Source: Pseudomonas fluorescens Q2-87
Lineage (GTDB): Bacteria > Pseudomonadota > Gammaproteobacteria > Pseudomonadales > Pseudomonadaceae
Length of the DNA stretch: 64,000 nt
NCBI RefSeq assembly: GCF_000281895.1
Contig: NZ_CM001558.1
Span: forward strand, 2,422,556 to 2,486,555
Direction: 5' to 3'
A program made the translations under genes and the position numbers. The notes beneath the pieces are model-generated. The model was given only the letters and a program-made list of their open reading frames with translations, ran no database searches and was not told where the DNA came from. This document shows, in pieces, positions 9,922 through 18,793 of the stretch (within the stretch, counting starts at the first letter, position 1; each line of letters begins with the position of its first letter).

Positions 9922-10890
9922 CTATCGCGAGCAAGCTTGCTCGCGATGGGCGGTTTCAAATTCAGCCAGTAACTCCGCTCGGGTCGGCAAACCCTCCATG
10001 TCTCCGCGGCTCTGTACTGCGCGGCTGCCAATCCAGTTGGCGCGCTGCACGGCCTCGGTGATGGCGCGGCCTTCGAGCAACGCACTGACCAGACCGACGG
10101 CGAAGCCATCGCCGGCGCCCACGGTGTCCACCACCCGGGCCACCGGCACGCCGGCGATAACGCCTTCGTCCAGGAGCGTGCGGTAATAGGCGCCGTCCGC
10201 GCCGAGCTTGATCACCACGGCTTCGGCGCCTTGGTCCAGATAAAACGCGGCGATGTCGGCCGGGTCATCGAACCCGGTCAGCAACCGCCCTTCGCTGAGC
10301 CCCGGCAAGACCCAGTGGGCGAGGGCGGCGAGGCGATTGATTTCGCTGATCATCGTCGACTCGCTGGCCCACAGGCTCGGTCGCAGATTGGGGTCGAACG
10401 ACAGGCTGCGACCGGCCTCGCGCATACGTGTCATCAGTTCAAAGGACATGCCACGGGCCGTAGCCGACAGCGCCGGCACGATGCCGGTCGCGTGCAAATG
10501 ACGGGCGCCAAGCAGCGGTGGCGCGATGGATTCGATCGACAGGCAACTGGCCGCCGAACCACGGCGGAAATACTCGACCTGCGGGTCGCTACCATCGTCG
10601 GTACGGGATTTGAACTGGAACCCGGTGGGGCGCTCCGGATCGACTGCCACATGGCGACAGTCCAGGCCTTCGTTCTCCAGCGTCCGGGTGACGAAACGCC
10701 CCAGGGAATCGGCGCCGACCCGGCTCAGCCACGCCACGTTGAAGCCAAGCCGCGACAGGCCAATGGCGACATTGCTGTCGGCCCCGGCGATGCGTTTGTG
10801 AAAGTGATCGACGCAGGCCAGGTCACCGTTCTGGTCGGCCACCAGCATCGCCATGGTTTCGCCGAACGACAACACATCGTACTCAGACAT
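9922..10890 (-). CDS. kguK: 2-ketogluconate kinase (PfkB family)
   Basis: 322 aa from the ATG at 10890 ([12 protein letters not shown]), overlapping the kguE stop by 8 nt. PfkB/ribokinase signatures are present: an N-terminal [14 protein letters not shown] block and the C-terminal signature [13 protein letters not shown] holding the catalytic Asp. It phosphorylates 2-ketogluconate to 2-keto-6-phosphogluconate in the cytoplasm. Oddity: the last residues (HREQACSR) and the TAG stop (9922-9924) are encoded by a perfect REP palindrome (9924-9947), so the C-terminus appears to have been rewritten by REP insertion. Confidence 0.93.
   Translation of the reverse strand: MSEYDVLSFGETMAMLVADQNGDLACVDHFHKRIAGADSNVAIGLSRLGFNVAWLSRVGADSLGRFVTRTLENEGLDCRHVAVDPERPTGFQFKSRTDDGSDPQVEYFRRGSAASCLSIESIAPPLLGARHLHATGIVPALSATARGMSFELMTRMREAGRSLSFDPNLRPSLWASESTMISEINRLAALAHWVLPGLSEGRLLTGFDDPADIAAFYLDQGAEAVVIKLGADGAYYRTLLDEGVIAGVPVARVVDTVGAGDGFAVGLVSALLEGRAITEAVQRANWIGSRAVQSRGDMEGLPTRAELLAEFETAHREQACSR
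9924..9947. repeat. REP palindrome at the kguK 3' end
   Basis: A perfect 24-bp palindrome (arms ATCGCGAGCAAG / CTTGCTCGCGAT). It overlaps the final codons and the stop codon of kguK and precedes kguT by about 60 nt. In mRNA it would form a stable hairpin inside the operon and could alter kguK/kguT stoichiometry. Confidence 0.85.
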
Positions 10891-11665
10891 GGGCAGGCTC
10901 CCGGCGTGGCTGCCCGAGGCGGGCAAGGGTGGCGACATGTTCGGCGGTCAATTGCAGCAAGTCGTCGCCTTGCAAGGGGTACTCGGCGGCGCGCATCACG
11001 CCGGTTGGCATCTGCTTGAGCAACTGCTCCCAAAGATGCAGGTCCGCCATTGCCGGGGGCACCGCAACCAGTTTGCCGTCGGCGCGCCGGGCCACGGCCT
11101 TGCAGTGCACATAAACCACATGCCGTCCGAGCTGCCGGGCCGCCACGGCGGCCGATTGGTCCTGCCATTGCCAGTTGCCAATGTCGAAGGTCATGCCGAT
11201 GGGCAACCCAAGCTGCTCAGCTGCGGCGAAGAACCGTTGCAAGGGTTCGATTCGCCCGCCCTGCAAGGTCTGGTCGTTTTCCACCAGAAGCTGTACCGGG
11301 CTTGTGGCGAGCGCATCCGCCAGGGCTGACAGGTCATGGGAGTCGCTGAAATGACCGAGTGAGACTTTCAGCCAAGTCGAGCCGAACGTCTCGGCGCGTT
11401 GCAAGGCAGGCGTCAGGGCGGCATTAGGTTTGGACCGGCCCGCCAGCCACAGCTCGAGCGGGGATGAAAAAATGCTTTGCAGACCTTGGGCCTGGGCATT
11501 GGCGGCCAGTTCGGCGGGCTGTTCGGTGGTGAGCAGTTCTTCGCGCCATTCGATCCGCGAGGCCCCGGCGGCCGCCAGCAGAGGGATGAAGCTGCCTTGG
11601 CCATGTTGCCGCACCAGGTCGGCGCCGTAGCTGGAAAGGCTGATGGAAACGTCTGGTTTGTGCAT
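10883..11665 (-). CDS. kguE: KguE, sugar-phosphate isomerase/epimerase-like TIM-barrel protein
   Basis: 260 aa from the ATG at 11665 ([14 protein letters not shown]); the frame extends upstream but that part would include the PtxS operator. The AP-endonuclease-2/xylose-isomerase-like TIM barrel is recognisable from [33 protein letters not shown] and VHCKAV, with Glu, Asp and His in the usual metal-ligand positions. It is the first gene of the ptxS-controlled kgu operon. Its exact reaction in 2-ketogluconate use is not firmly established; epimerase is the customary label. Confidence 0.9.
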   Translation of the reverse strand: MHKPDVSISLSSYGADLVRQHGQGSFIPLLAAAGASRIEWREELLTTEQPAELAANAQAQGLQSIFSSPLELWLAGRSKPNAALTPALQRAETFGSTWLKVSLGHFSDSHDLSALADALATSPVQLLVENDQTLQGGRIEPLQRFFAAAEQLGLPIGMTFDIGNWQWQDQSAAVAARQLGRHVVYVHCKAVARRADGKLVAVPPAMADLHLWEQLLKQMPTGVMRAAEYPLQGDDLLQLTAEHVATLARLGQPRREPAHV

Positions 11666-11679
11666 TGTTGTTATACCTC

Positions 11680-11693
11680 TGAAACCGGTTTCA
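11680..11693. promoter_or_regulatory. PtxS operator upstream of kguE
   Basis: TGAAACCGGTTTCA, a perfect 14-bp palindrome 14 nt before the kguE start. It matches the PtxS operator described for P. putida and P. aeruginosa. An identical copy lies upstream of ptxS at 12800-12813. PtxS dissociates with 2-ketogluconate, so this site should control the kguEKTD operon. Confidence 0.93.
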
Positions 11694-11736
11694 GTTTGGT
11701 TCAAAAAAATTTATGGGGTGTGCTTCAGGGCCTCAA

Positions 11737-12762
11737 TCACCGAAGAACGCCAGACGTCGACCCGCGCACAATCAACCGCGCCGCAAAATCCAGGGTCCGT
11801 ACCGGCCCGGTGTCGCCGCGCAGGCGCTTGAGCAGACACTCGAAGGCTTGGGCACCCATTTCCGCCGTGGGTTGGGCGAGGGCGGTGATGCCGCTGCCGA
11901 CCAAGGGGTACCAGTCCAGATCGTCGAGCGCGATCAGGCCGATGTCGTCGAACAAATGGCAGCCCAGTTCACGCAAGACTTGAGTGGCAGCCAACGCGGC
12001 AATGCCATTGGCGCAGAACAGCGCCTTGGGGCCGTGGCCTGGCTGGGCGAGAAAGGTCTTGATGCGCGTGGCCAACTGGTCGCAGATCTCCACGACGACG
12101 CCGGCCAAAGCTGGGCGTCGAGCGACTCCGTTGGTGAAACTGTCGACCCGCTCGATCCGCGAACTGGTGCCGTCGAACGGCTCGGTCACCAGCAGCAGAT
12201 CGCGGTAGCCTCGTTGTTCAAGATGTTCGAGCGCCATCTCGACAGCGGCAGGGTTGTCCAGCCCCACCAAGTCGCTTTCGAGCCGGTCGACCTTGCGATC
12301 CACCAGCACCAGGGGCATTTCACGGCGTAGTTCCAGCAGTTCGTCACGATGATGGCCAAGGGTGTTCACGATCAGGCCTTCGATGTTGTACGCGCGCAAC
12401 AGCGCCAGGTGCTGGCGTTCCTGCTCGTCATCGCGGTCGGTGTTACACACCACCAGGCTATAGCCATGGCGGCGGCAAGCGGTTTCCACGCCATGCATGA
12501 CGGCAATTGAATAGGGGTTGCGGATATCGGCCACCAGCATGCCGATCAGACGGGTGCGGCCGCGCTTGAGGCCACGGGCCATCTGGTTTGGGCGATAGCC
12601 CAGCTCGCTGATCGCCTGCTCGATGCGTCGGGCGATGGCCTCGGAGAGCAGGGCGCGGTCTTCGCCAATGAAGCGCGAGACGCTGGCCTTGGATACCCCG
12701 GCGCGCTCGGCGACATCAAGCATGGTCACGCGACTGCGCTGGGCGGCGGAGAAAGAATTCAC
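11737..12762 (-). CDS. ptxS: PtxS, LacI-family repressor of the 2-ketogluconate operon
   Basis: 341 aa, starting with GTG at 12762. The nearest in-frame ATG (12723) lacks a ribosome site and would begin right at the helix-turn-helix, so GTG is preferred. The N-terminal HTH TMLDVAERAGVSKASVSRFIG and hinge YRPNQMARGLKRGRT are classical LacI. A periplasmic-binding-like effector domain follows from about 72. It is a homodimeric repressor inactivated by 2-ketogluconate. Palindromic operators before kguE and before ptxS itself indicate control of the operon and autoregulation. The gene is co-directional with the kgu genes but has its own operator, so it is probably a separate unit. Confidence 0.95.
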   Translation of the reverse strand: MNSFSAAQRSRVTMLDVAERAGVSKASVSRFIGEDRALLSEAIARRIEQAISELGYRPNQMARGLKRGRTRLIGMLVADIRNPYSIAVMHGVETACRRHGYSLVVCNTDRDDEQERQHLALLRAYNIEGLIVNTLGHHRDELLELRREMPLVLVDRKVDRLESDLVGLDNPAAVEMALEHLEQRGYRDLLLVTEPFDGTSSRIERVDSFTNGVARRPALAGVVVEICDQLATRIKTFLAQPGHGPKALFCANGIAALAATQVLRELGCHLFDDIGLIALDDLDWYPLVGSGITALAQPTAEMGAQAFECLLKRLRGDTGPVRTLDFAARLIVRGSTSGVLR

Positions 12763-12799
12763 GGATAGAAACCTGCTTATTGGAATTATTGAGCGGTTC

Positions 12800-12813
12800 T
12801 GAAACCGGTTTCA
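12800..12813. promoter_or_regulatory. PtxS operator upstream of ptxS
   Basis: TGAAACCGGTTTCA, identical to the site at 11680-11693, 37 nt before the GTG start of ptxS. Its position fits autorepression. Confidence 0.93.
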
Positions 12814-12927
12814 GGAAACATCAGAATCCAGATGCCCGTCAAGCGGATCTCGACATGAGTGCGACCGACGGTGGTGAGCTCTAAGCGACGAATCAGCGGG
12901 AGGAGGGAAGAAAGGCCCCGACATACT

Positions 12928-13059
12928 GTGGCGAGGGAGCTTGCTCCCGCTCGGCTGCGCAGCAGTCGCCATTCGTGCTGGCGCGGTTTAGCTGCCAGAT
13001 CGCGGTGTGTGGTTTTTGGGGCTGCTGCGCAGCCCAGCGGGAGCAAGCTCCCTCGCCAC
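12928..13059. repeat. REPIN: inverted pair of REP palindromes
   Basis: GTGGCGAGGGAGCTTGCTCC at 12928 and its reverse complement ending at 13059, with inner arms GGCTGCGCAGCAG / CTGCTGCGCAGCC as in the 5181 copy. It lies between ptxS and the small acidic protein gene. Confidence 0.9.
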
Positions 13060-13082
13060 ATGTGTTACCGACGCCATTGCTC

Positions 13083-13108
13083 TGTGGGAGCGAGCTTGCT
13101 CGCGATGG
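13083..13108. repeat. Single REP palindrome
   Basis: TGTGGGAGCGAGCTTGCTCG plus CGATGG. It is a different REP subtype (GCGAGC core) from the adjacent REPIN (GGGAGC core) and resembles those at 9924 and 35185. It lies 20 nt downstream of the 3' end of the small acidic protein gene. The region 12814-13128 has no gene. Confidence 0.8.
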
Positions 13109-13128
13109 CGCCTATGAAAACGCTGGAA

Positions 13129-13482
13129 TCAGTCCTGTCTTACATAGGTCCCTGTACCCCGCAGAATGTTCTGCAACGTCAGTTCCACTTCGGCCAAGTC
13201 CGCCGCATCGCTGTCATGAGTGATTTCCAAGACGTCATCGCCATTGAGCGCATCGGCGTCCGCTGCGGCAATTTCGATCTTCAGCAGGGTCGGGCTGAGC
13301 GTCACCTTCACCCCATCAAGCGTCGAAGGCTCGCCATCCAGAGTGATTTCCAGTTCATCTTCGTCGGGGTAGCGGGTCATCAGGAACATGTCGCCCTGGG
13401 CGCTGTGGCAGCAGAGCATGGCCATGTTGTCTTCTTCTTCATCACACGGGTTGGCGATCAGAAGGGCGGTGGTCATTTTCAT
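13129..13482 (-). CDS. Small acidic conserved hypothetical protein
   Basis: 117 aa from the ATG at 13482 (MKMTTALLIANP), with GGAG about 9 nt upstream; the open frame reaches 13521 but the first candidate lacks a ribosome site. The protein is strongly acidic (CDEEEDN, YPDEDELEITLDGE, AAADADALNGDD), with alternating hydrophobic residues suggesting beta strands. There is no signal peptide. A Cys pair occurs in MLCCHSAQG. It sits divergently from gdhB, the arrangement I associate with the hypothetical gene next to gdhB in other pseudomonads. No function can be assigned. Confidence 0.8.
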   Translation of the reverse strand: MKMTTALLIANPCDEEEDNMAMLCCHSAQGDMFLMTRYPDEDELEITLDGEPSTLDGVKVTLSPTLLKIEIAAADADALNGDDVLEITHDSDAADLAEVELTLQNILRGTGTYVRQD

Positions 13483-13702
13483 GGTGATGGCTCCAGGATC
13501 GAGTGCACCTGCGGGGTGCAAAAAGTGGATTCTGCCAGTGCGAACGATTTTCTGCTGGTTTACCGCCTCGGGGTGCCGTTTGGTCCCCAGCCTGCTAGGG
13601 TTGTCCGGTGCGTACCGGCTGTTTAGCTAGCCGATGACCGAATATGTCGCAGCGCTGCAAGCAGGCACGTTGTCGCACTCGTTAAGCTGCGCAACGGATG
13701 TG

Positions 13703-13740
13703 CACCTGCAAAAGCCACCTCCGGGTGCTTTTTGCAGGTG
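13703..13740. terminator. Strong hairpin with A/T tracts, candidate bidirectional terminator
   Basis: CACCTGCAAAAGC pairs with GCTTTTTGCAGGTG around a GC-rich loop (GCCACCTCCGGGTGC), giving a long near-perfect stem flanked internally by A and T runs. It lies in the 430-nt gap between the divergent small acidic gene and gdhB. No recognised gene ends here on either strand, so it may terminate a short untranslated RNA encoded around 13520-13700 or form part of a gdhB leader. Confidence 0.5.
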
Positions 13741-13912
13741 TCCATGACATGAAATTACATGGAAAAGGATGTGACCTGCGGGTCTCGTCCAGCTTCACCC
13801 ACCTGTCATCCTGTTTCCTCTGCCCGAGAATCAGGAACGGGATGGCCGACAGCCCTGCAAGGGGTTGCACGCGACGCTTTCATCAATAACAAGCCCAAGC
13901 GGAGTACCACAG

Positions 13913-15571
13913 ATGGCGTTCTTCACCGCAGCCAGCAAAGCCGACTTCCAGCATCAACTGCAAGCGGCACTGGCGCAGCACATCAGTGAACAGGCACTGC
14001 CACAAGTGGCGCTGTTCGCTGAACAATTCTTCGGCATCATTTCCCTCGATGAACTTACCCAGCGCCGGTTGTCTGACCTCGCCGGCTGCACCTTGTCCGC
14101 CTGGCGCCTGCTTGAGCGCTTCGATCACACGCAACCGCAAGTGCGTGTCTACAACCCCGATTACGAACGCCACGGTTGGCAGTCGACCCACACCGCGGTC
14201 GAAGTGCTGCACCACGACCTGCCGTTCCTGGTGGATTCGGTACGTACCGAGCTGAACCGCCGCGGCTACAGCATTCATACCCTGCAAACCACCGTGCTGA
14301 GCGTGCGTCGCGGCAGCAAGGGCGAGTTGCTGGAAATCCTGCCCAAAGGCACCCAGGGCGACGACATCCTGCAAGAGTCGTTGATGTACCTGGAGATCGA
14401 CCGCTGTGCCAACGCCGCCGAACTCAATGTCCTGAGCAAGGAACTTGAGCAAGTGCTGGGCGAAGTGCGGGTCGCGGTGGCTGATTTCGAACCGATGAAG
14501 GCCAAGGTCCAGGAAATCCTGTCGAGCCTGGACAACAGTGCCTACGCCACCGATGCCGATGAAAAAGCTGAAATCAAAAGCTTCCTGGAATGGCTGGTGG
14601 GCAACCACTTCACCTTCCTGGGCTACGAAGAGTTCGTGGTGCGCGATGAAGCCGACGGCGGCCACATCGAGTACAACCCCGATTCGTTCCTCGGCCTGAC
14701 CAAATTGCTGCGCGCCGGCCTCACCGCCGATGACCTGCGCATCGAAGACTACGCGGTCAATTACCTGCGCGAACCGACCCTGTTGTCGTTCGCCAAGGCC
14801 GCGCACCCGAGCCGCGTGCACCGTCCGGCCTACCCGGACTACGTGTCGATCCGCGAGATCGACGCTGACGGCAAGGTCATCAAGGAATGCCGCTTCATGG
14901 GCCTGTACACCTCCTCGGTGTATGGCGAGAGCGTGCGGGTCATTCCGTACATCCGCCGCAAGGTCGCGGAAATCGAGCGTCGCTCCGGCTTCCAGGCCAA
15001 AGCGCACCTGGGCAAGGAATTGGCCCAAGTGGTGGAAGTACTGCCGCGTGACGATTTATTCCAGACCCCGGTGGACGAGCTGTTCAGCACCGTCATGTCC
15101 ATCGTGCAGATCCAGGAGCGCAACAAGATCCGCGTGTTCCTGCGCAAAGACCCGTATGGCCGGTTCTGCTACTGCCTGGCCTATGTGCCTCGTGATATCT
15201 ATTCCACCGAAGTGCGCCAGAAGATCCAGCAAGTGCTGATGGATCGCCTGAAGGCGTCGGACTGCGAATTCTGGACCTTCTTCTCCGAATCCGTGCTGGC
15301 CCGTGTACAGCTGATCCTGCGGGTGGACCCGAAGAACCGTCTCGACATCGATCCGGTCCTGCTGGAAAAAGAAGTGGTCCAGGCCTGCCGCAGCTGGAAG
15401 GACGACTACGCCAGCCTGGTCATCGAAAGCTTCGGCGAAGCCCAGGGCACCAACGTACTGTCGGATTTCCCGAAAGGCTTCCCGGCCGGCTATCGTGAGC
15501 GTTTCGCCGCGCACTCGGCCGTGGTCGACATGCAGCACCTGCTGAGCCTGAACGAAAAAATCCGCTGGTGA
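13913..15571 (+). CDS. gdhB: NAD-specific glutamate dehydrogenase, N-terminal part (frameshifted)
   Basis: 552 aa from the ATG at 13913 (MAFFTAASKADFQHQ), with GGAG 8 nt upstream. This is the N-terminal regulatory region of the giant (about 1620 aa) NAD-dependent glutamate dehydrogenase of the GDH-180 class, which oxidises glutamate to 2-oxoglutarate and ammonia in arginine/glutamate catabolism. ACT-like segments are recognisable (HHDLPFLVDSVRTELNRRGY). The frame ends at TGA 15569-15571 after AAC GAA AAA ATC CGC TGG. One extra A would restore NEKNPLV and join the next ORF without interruption. So this is half of a gene broken by a single-base deletion in an A6 tract: a real mutation, a sequencing error or a slippage site. 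Confidence 0.9.
   Translation: MAFFTAASKADFQHQLQAALAQHISEQALPQVALFAEQFFGIISLDELTQRRLSDLAGCTLSAWRLLERFDHTQPQVRVYNPDYERHGWQSTHTAVEVLHHDLPFLVDSVRTELNRRGYSIHTLQTTVLSVRRGSKGELLEILPKGTQGDDILQESLMYLEIDRCANAAELNVLSKELEQVLGEVRVAVADFEPMKAKVQEILSSLDNSAYATDADEKAEIKSFLEWLVGNHFTFLGYEEFVVRDEADGGHIEYNPDSFLGLTKLLRAGLTADDLRIEDYAVNYLREPTLLSFAKAAHPSRVHRPAYPDYVSIREIDADGKVIKECRFMGLYTSSVYGESVRVIPYIRRKVAEIERRSGFQAKAHLGKELAQVVEVLPRDDLFQTPVDELFSTVMSIVQIQERNKIRVFLRKDPYGRFCYCLAYVPRDIYSTEVRQKIQQVLMDRLKASDCEFWTFFSESVLARVQLILRVDPKNRLDIDPVLLEKEVVQACRSWKDDYASLVIESFGEAQGTNVLSDFPKGFPAGYRERFAAHSAVVDMQHLLSLNEKIRW
15555..15560 (+). other. A6 homopolymer frameshift site inside gdhB
   Basis: The sequence AACGAAAAAATCCGCTGGTG has six consecutive A residues. 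Seven would keep the GdhB reading frame (N-E-K-N-P-L-V-M-S-F-Y). With six, translation stops seven codons after AAC, and the downstream ORF is in the other frame. A homopolymer is the usual place both for sequencing indels and for ribosomal or transcriptional slippage. Confidence 0.85.
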
Positions 15572-18500
15572 TGAGTTTCTACCAGCCGCTGGGCCAGGTC
15601 TCCGGCCAGCGCGAGTTGCACTGCAAGCTGTATCACGCCGACACGCCGCTGGCGCTGTCCGACGTGTTGCCGATCCTGGAAAACCTCGGTCTGCGGGTGC
15701 TGGGCGAGTTCCCGTACCGCCTGCGCCACACCAATGGCCGCGAGTTCTGGATTCATGACTTCGCATTCACCGCTGCCGAAGGCCTGGACCTGGATATCCA
15801 GCAGCTCAACGACACCTTGCAGGACGCTTTCGTCCACATCGTGAGCGGCGATGCCGAAAACGATGCGTTCAACCGCCTGGTGCTGACCGCCGGCCTGCCG
15901 TGGCGCGACGTGGCGCTGCTGCGTGCCTACGCCCGTTACCTGAAACAGATCCGCCTGGGCTTCGACCTGGGCTACATCGCCAGCACCCTGAACAACCACA
16001 CCGACATCGCTCGTGAGCTGACCCGGTTGTTCAAGACCCGCTTCTACCTGGCGCGCAAGCTCAGTGGCGACGACCTGGAAGACAAGCAACTGCGTCTGGA
16101 ACAGGCGATCCTCACGGCGCTGGACGACGTCCAGGTGCTCAACGAAGACCGCATCCTGCGTCGCTACCTGGACCTGATCAAGGCCACCCTGCGGACCAAC
16201 TTCTACCAGACCGACGCCAACGGCCAGAACAAGTCCTACTTCAGCTTCAAGTTCAACCCGCACCTGATCCCGGAACTGCCGAAACCGGTGCCCAAGTTCG
16301 AGATCTTCGTGTACTCGCCACGGGTCGAAGGCGTGCACTTGCGCTTCGGTAACGTGGCTCGCGGCGGCCTGCGCTGGTCCGACCGTGAAGAAGACTACCG
16401 CACCGAAGTGCTCGGCCTGGTAAAAGCCCAGCAAGTGAAGAACTCGGTCATCGTGCCGGTGGGCGCCAAGGGTGGTTTCCTGCCGCGTCGCCTGCCGCTG
16501 GGCGGCAGCCGGGACGAGATCGCGGCCGAGGGCATCGCCTGCTACCGCATCTTCATCTCGGGCCTGTTGGACATCACCGACAACCTCAAGGACGGCGCCC
16601 TGGTGCCACCGGCCAACGTCGTGCGTCATGACGACGATGACCCGTACCTGGTGGTGGCGGCGGACAAAGGCACCGCGACCTTCTCCGACATCGCCAACGG
16701 CATCGCCATCGACTACGGCTTCTGGCTCGGCGATGCGTTTGCGTCCGGCGGTTCGGCCGGTTACGACCACAAGAAAATGGGCATCACCGCCAAGGGTGCG
16801 TGGGTGGGCGTGCAGCGCCACTTCCGTGAGCGCGGCATCAATGTCCAGGAAGACAGCATCACCGTGGTGGGCGTCGGCGACATGGCCGGCGACGTGTTCG
16901 GCAACGGCTTGCTGATGTCCAACAAGCTGCAATTGGTGGCCGCGTTCAACCATCTGCACATCTTCATCGACCCGAACCCGGAGCCGGCCAGCAGCTTTGC
17001 CGAGCGCCAGCGCTTGTTCGACCTGCCGCGTTCGGCCTGGACCGACTACGACACCAGCATCATGTCCGAAGGCGGCGGTATCTTCTCGCGCAGCGCGAAG
17101 AGCATTGCCATTTCGCCACAGATGAAAGAGCGCTTCGACATCAAGGCCGACAAGCTGACCCCGACCGAACTGCTCAACGCCTTGCTCAAGGCGCCGGTGG
17201 ATCTGTTGTGGAATGGCGGTATCGGCACCTACGTCAAGGCCAGCAGCGAAAGCCACGCCGACGTTGGCGACAAGGCCAACGATGCACTGCGCGTGAACGG
17301 CAACGAACTGCGCTGCAAGGTGGTGGGCGAGGGCGGCAACCTGGGCATGACCCAACTGGGTCGCGTCGAGTTCGGCCTCAATGGCGGCGGTTCCAACACC
17401 GACTTCATCGACAACGCCGGTGGCGTGGACTGCTCCGACCACGAAGTGAATATCAAGATCCTGCTCAACGAAGTGGTGCAGGCTGGTGACATGACCGACA
17501 AGCAACGCAACCAGTTGCTGGCGAGCATGACCGACGAAGTCGGTAACCTGGTGTTGGGCAATAACTACAAGCAGACCCAGGCCCTGTCCCTGGCGGCACG
17601 CCGCGCCTTCGTGCGGATCGCCGAATACAAGCGCCTGATGAACGACCTGGAAGCCCGCGGCAAGCTGGATCGCGCCATCGAGTTCCTGCCGGCTGAAGAG
17701 GCGATCAACGAGCGCGTCTCGGCGGGCCATGGCCTGACCCGTGCCGAACTGTCGGTGCTGATCTCCTACAGTAAAATCGACCTCAAGGAAGCGCTGCTCA
17801 ACTCCCTGGTTCCGGACGACGATTACCTGACCCGTGACATGGAGACGGCGTTCCCGCCGACGCTGGTGAGCAAGTTCTCCGAGGCCATGCGTCGCCATCG
17901 CCTCAAACGCGAGATCGTCAGCACCCAGATCGCCAACGACCTGGTCAACCACATGGGCATCACCTTCGTTCAAAGGCTCAAGGAGTCTACGGGCATGAGC
18001 CCGGCGAACGTGGCGGGCGCGTATGTAATCGTTCGGGATATCTTCCACCTCCCGCACTGGTTCCGTCAGATCGAAGCCCTGGACCATCAGGTTTCCGCCG
18101 ACGTGCAACTGGAGCTGATGGATGAGCTGATGCGCCTGGGTCGTCGCGCGACGCGCTGGTTCCTGCGTAGCCGCCGCAACGAGCAGAACGCTGCCCGTGA
18201 CGTCGCTCACTTCGGTCCGCACCTGGCGGCGTTGGGCCTCAAGCTCGACGAACTGCTGGAAGGCCCGACCCGCGAAGGCTGGCAGACCCGCTACCAAGCG
18301 TACGTGGCAGCCGGGGTGCCGGAATTGTTGGCGCGCATGGTTGCTGGTACCGCCCACCTGTACACCTTGCTGCCGATCATCGAGGCGTCCGACGTCACCG
18401 GGCAGAATGCTGCCGATGTGGCCAAGGCCTACTTCGCCGTGGGCAGCGCCCTGGACATCACCTGGTACCTGCAACAGATCAGCGCACTGCCGGTGGAAAA

Positions 18501-18780
18501 CAACTGGCAGGCCCTGGCCCGCGAAGCGTTCCGCGATGACATCGACTGGCAGCAACGGGCGATCACCATCTCGGTCCTTCAGGAAGGCGATGGCACCCAG
18601 GACGTGGAAACCCGCCTGGCGCTGTGGCTGGAGCAGCATCACGAAATGGTCGAGCGCTGGCGCGCCATGCTGGTGGACATCCGTGCCGCCAGCGGCACCG
18701 ACTACGCCATGTACGCGGTTGCCAACCGCGAGCTGCTGGACCTGGCGTTGAGTGGTCAGGCGGTCGTGACGGCCAACTGA
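15571..18780 (+). CDS. gdhB: NAD-specific glutamate dehydrogenase, C-terminal catalytic part (frameshifted)
   Basis: 1069 aa if begun at the ATG at 15571 (MSFYQPLGQVSGQREL), which is an internal Met of the intact protein and not a natural start. It carries the catalytic and NAD-binding regions: RGGLRWSDREEDYRTEVLGL, the substrate Lys region VGAKGGFLPRRLP, NGIAIDYGFWLGDAFASGGS, the Rossmann-type VVGVGDMAGDVFGNGLL and GEGGNLGMTQLGR. Its length plus that of the N-terminal part matches the normal GDH-180 size, so nothing else is missing. The sequence after the shift shows full conservation and no further stops, which argues for a recent mutation, read-through by slippage, or an assembly error. 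It ends at a strong terminator. Confidence 0.9.
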   Translation: MSFYQPLGQVSGQRELHCKLYHADTPLALSDVLPILENLGLRVLGEFPYRLRHTNGREFWIHDFAFTAAEGLDLDIQQLNDTLQDAFVHIVSGDAENDAFNRLVLTAGLPWRDVALLRAYARYLKQIRLGFDLGYIASTLNNHTDIARELTRLFKTRFYLARKLSGDDLEDKQLRLEQAILTALDDVQVLNEDRILRRYLDLIKATLRTNFYQTDANGQNKSYFSFKFNPHLIPELPKPVPKFEIFVYSPRVEGVHLRFGNVARGGLRWSDREEDYRTEVLGLVKAQQVKNSVIVPVGAKGGFLPRRLPLGGSRDEIAAEGIACYRIFISGLLDITDNLKDGALVPPANVVRHDDDDPYLVVAADKGTATFSDIANGIAIDYGFWLGDAFASGGSAGYDHKKMGITAKGAWVGVQRHFRERGINVQEDSITVVGVGDMAGDVFGNGLLMSNKLQLVAAFNHLHIFIDPNPEPASSFAERQRLFDLPRSAWTDYDTSIMSEGGGIFSRSAKSIAISPQMKERFDIKADKLTPTELLNALLKAPVDLLWNGGIGTYVKASSESHADVGDKANDALRVNGNELRCKVVGEGGNLGMTQLGRVEFGLNGGGSNTDFIDNAGGVDCSDHEVNIKILLNEVVQAGDMTDKQRNQLLASMTDEVGNLVLGNNYKQTQALSLAARRAFVRIAEYKRLMNDLEARGKLDRAIEFLPAEEAINERVSAGHGLTRAELSVLISYSKIDLKEALLNSLVPDDDYLTRDMETAFPPTLVSKFSEAMRRHRLKREIVSTQIANDLVNHMGITFVQRLKESTGMSPANVAGAYVIVRDIFHLPHWFRQIEALDHQVSADVQLELMDELMRLGRRATRWFLRSRRNEQNAARDVAHFGPHLAALGLKLDELLEGPTREGWQTRYQAYVAAGVPELLARMVAGTAHLYTLLPIIEASDVTGQNAADVAKAYFAVGSALDITWYLQQISALPVENNWQALAREAFRDDIDWQQRAITISVLQEGDGTQDVETRLALWLEQHHEMVERWRAMLVDIRAASGTDYAMYAVANRELLDLALSGQAVVTAN

Positions 18781-18793
18781 TCCTGCGTTGAAT

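Noticed and set aside
13883..15028. Open frame of 381 codons antisense to the gdhB N-terminal part
   Set aside because: Shadow of gdhB with low-complexity composition and no recognisable motif.
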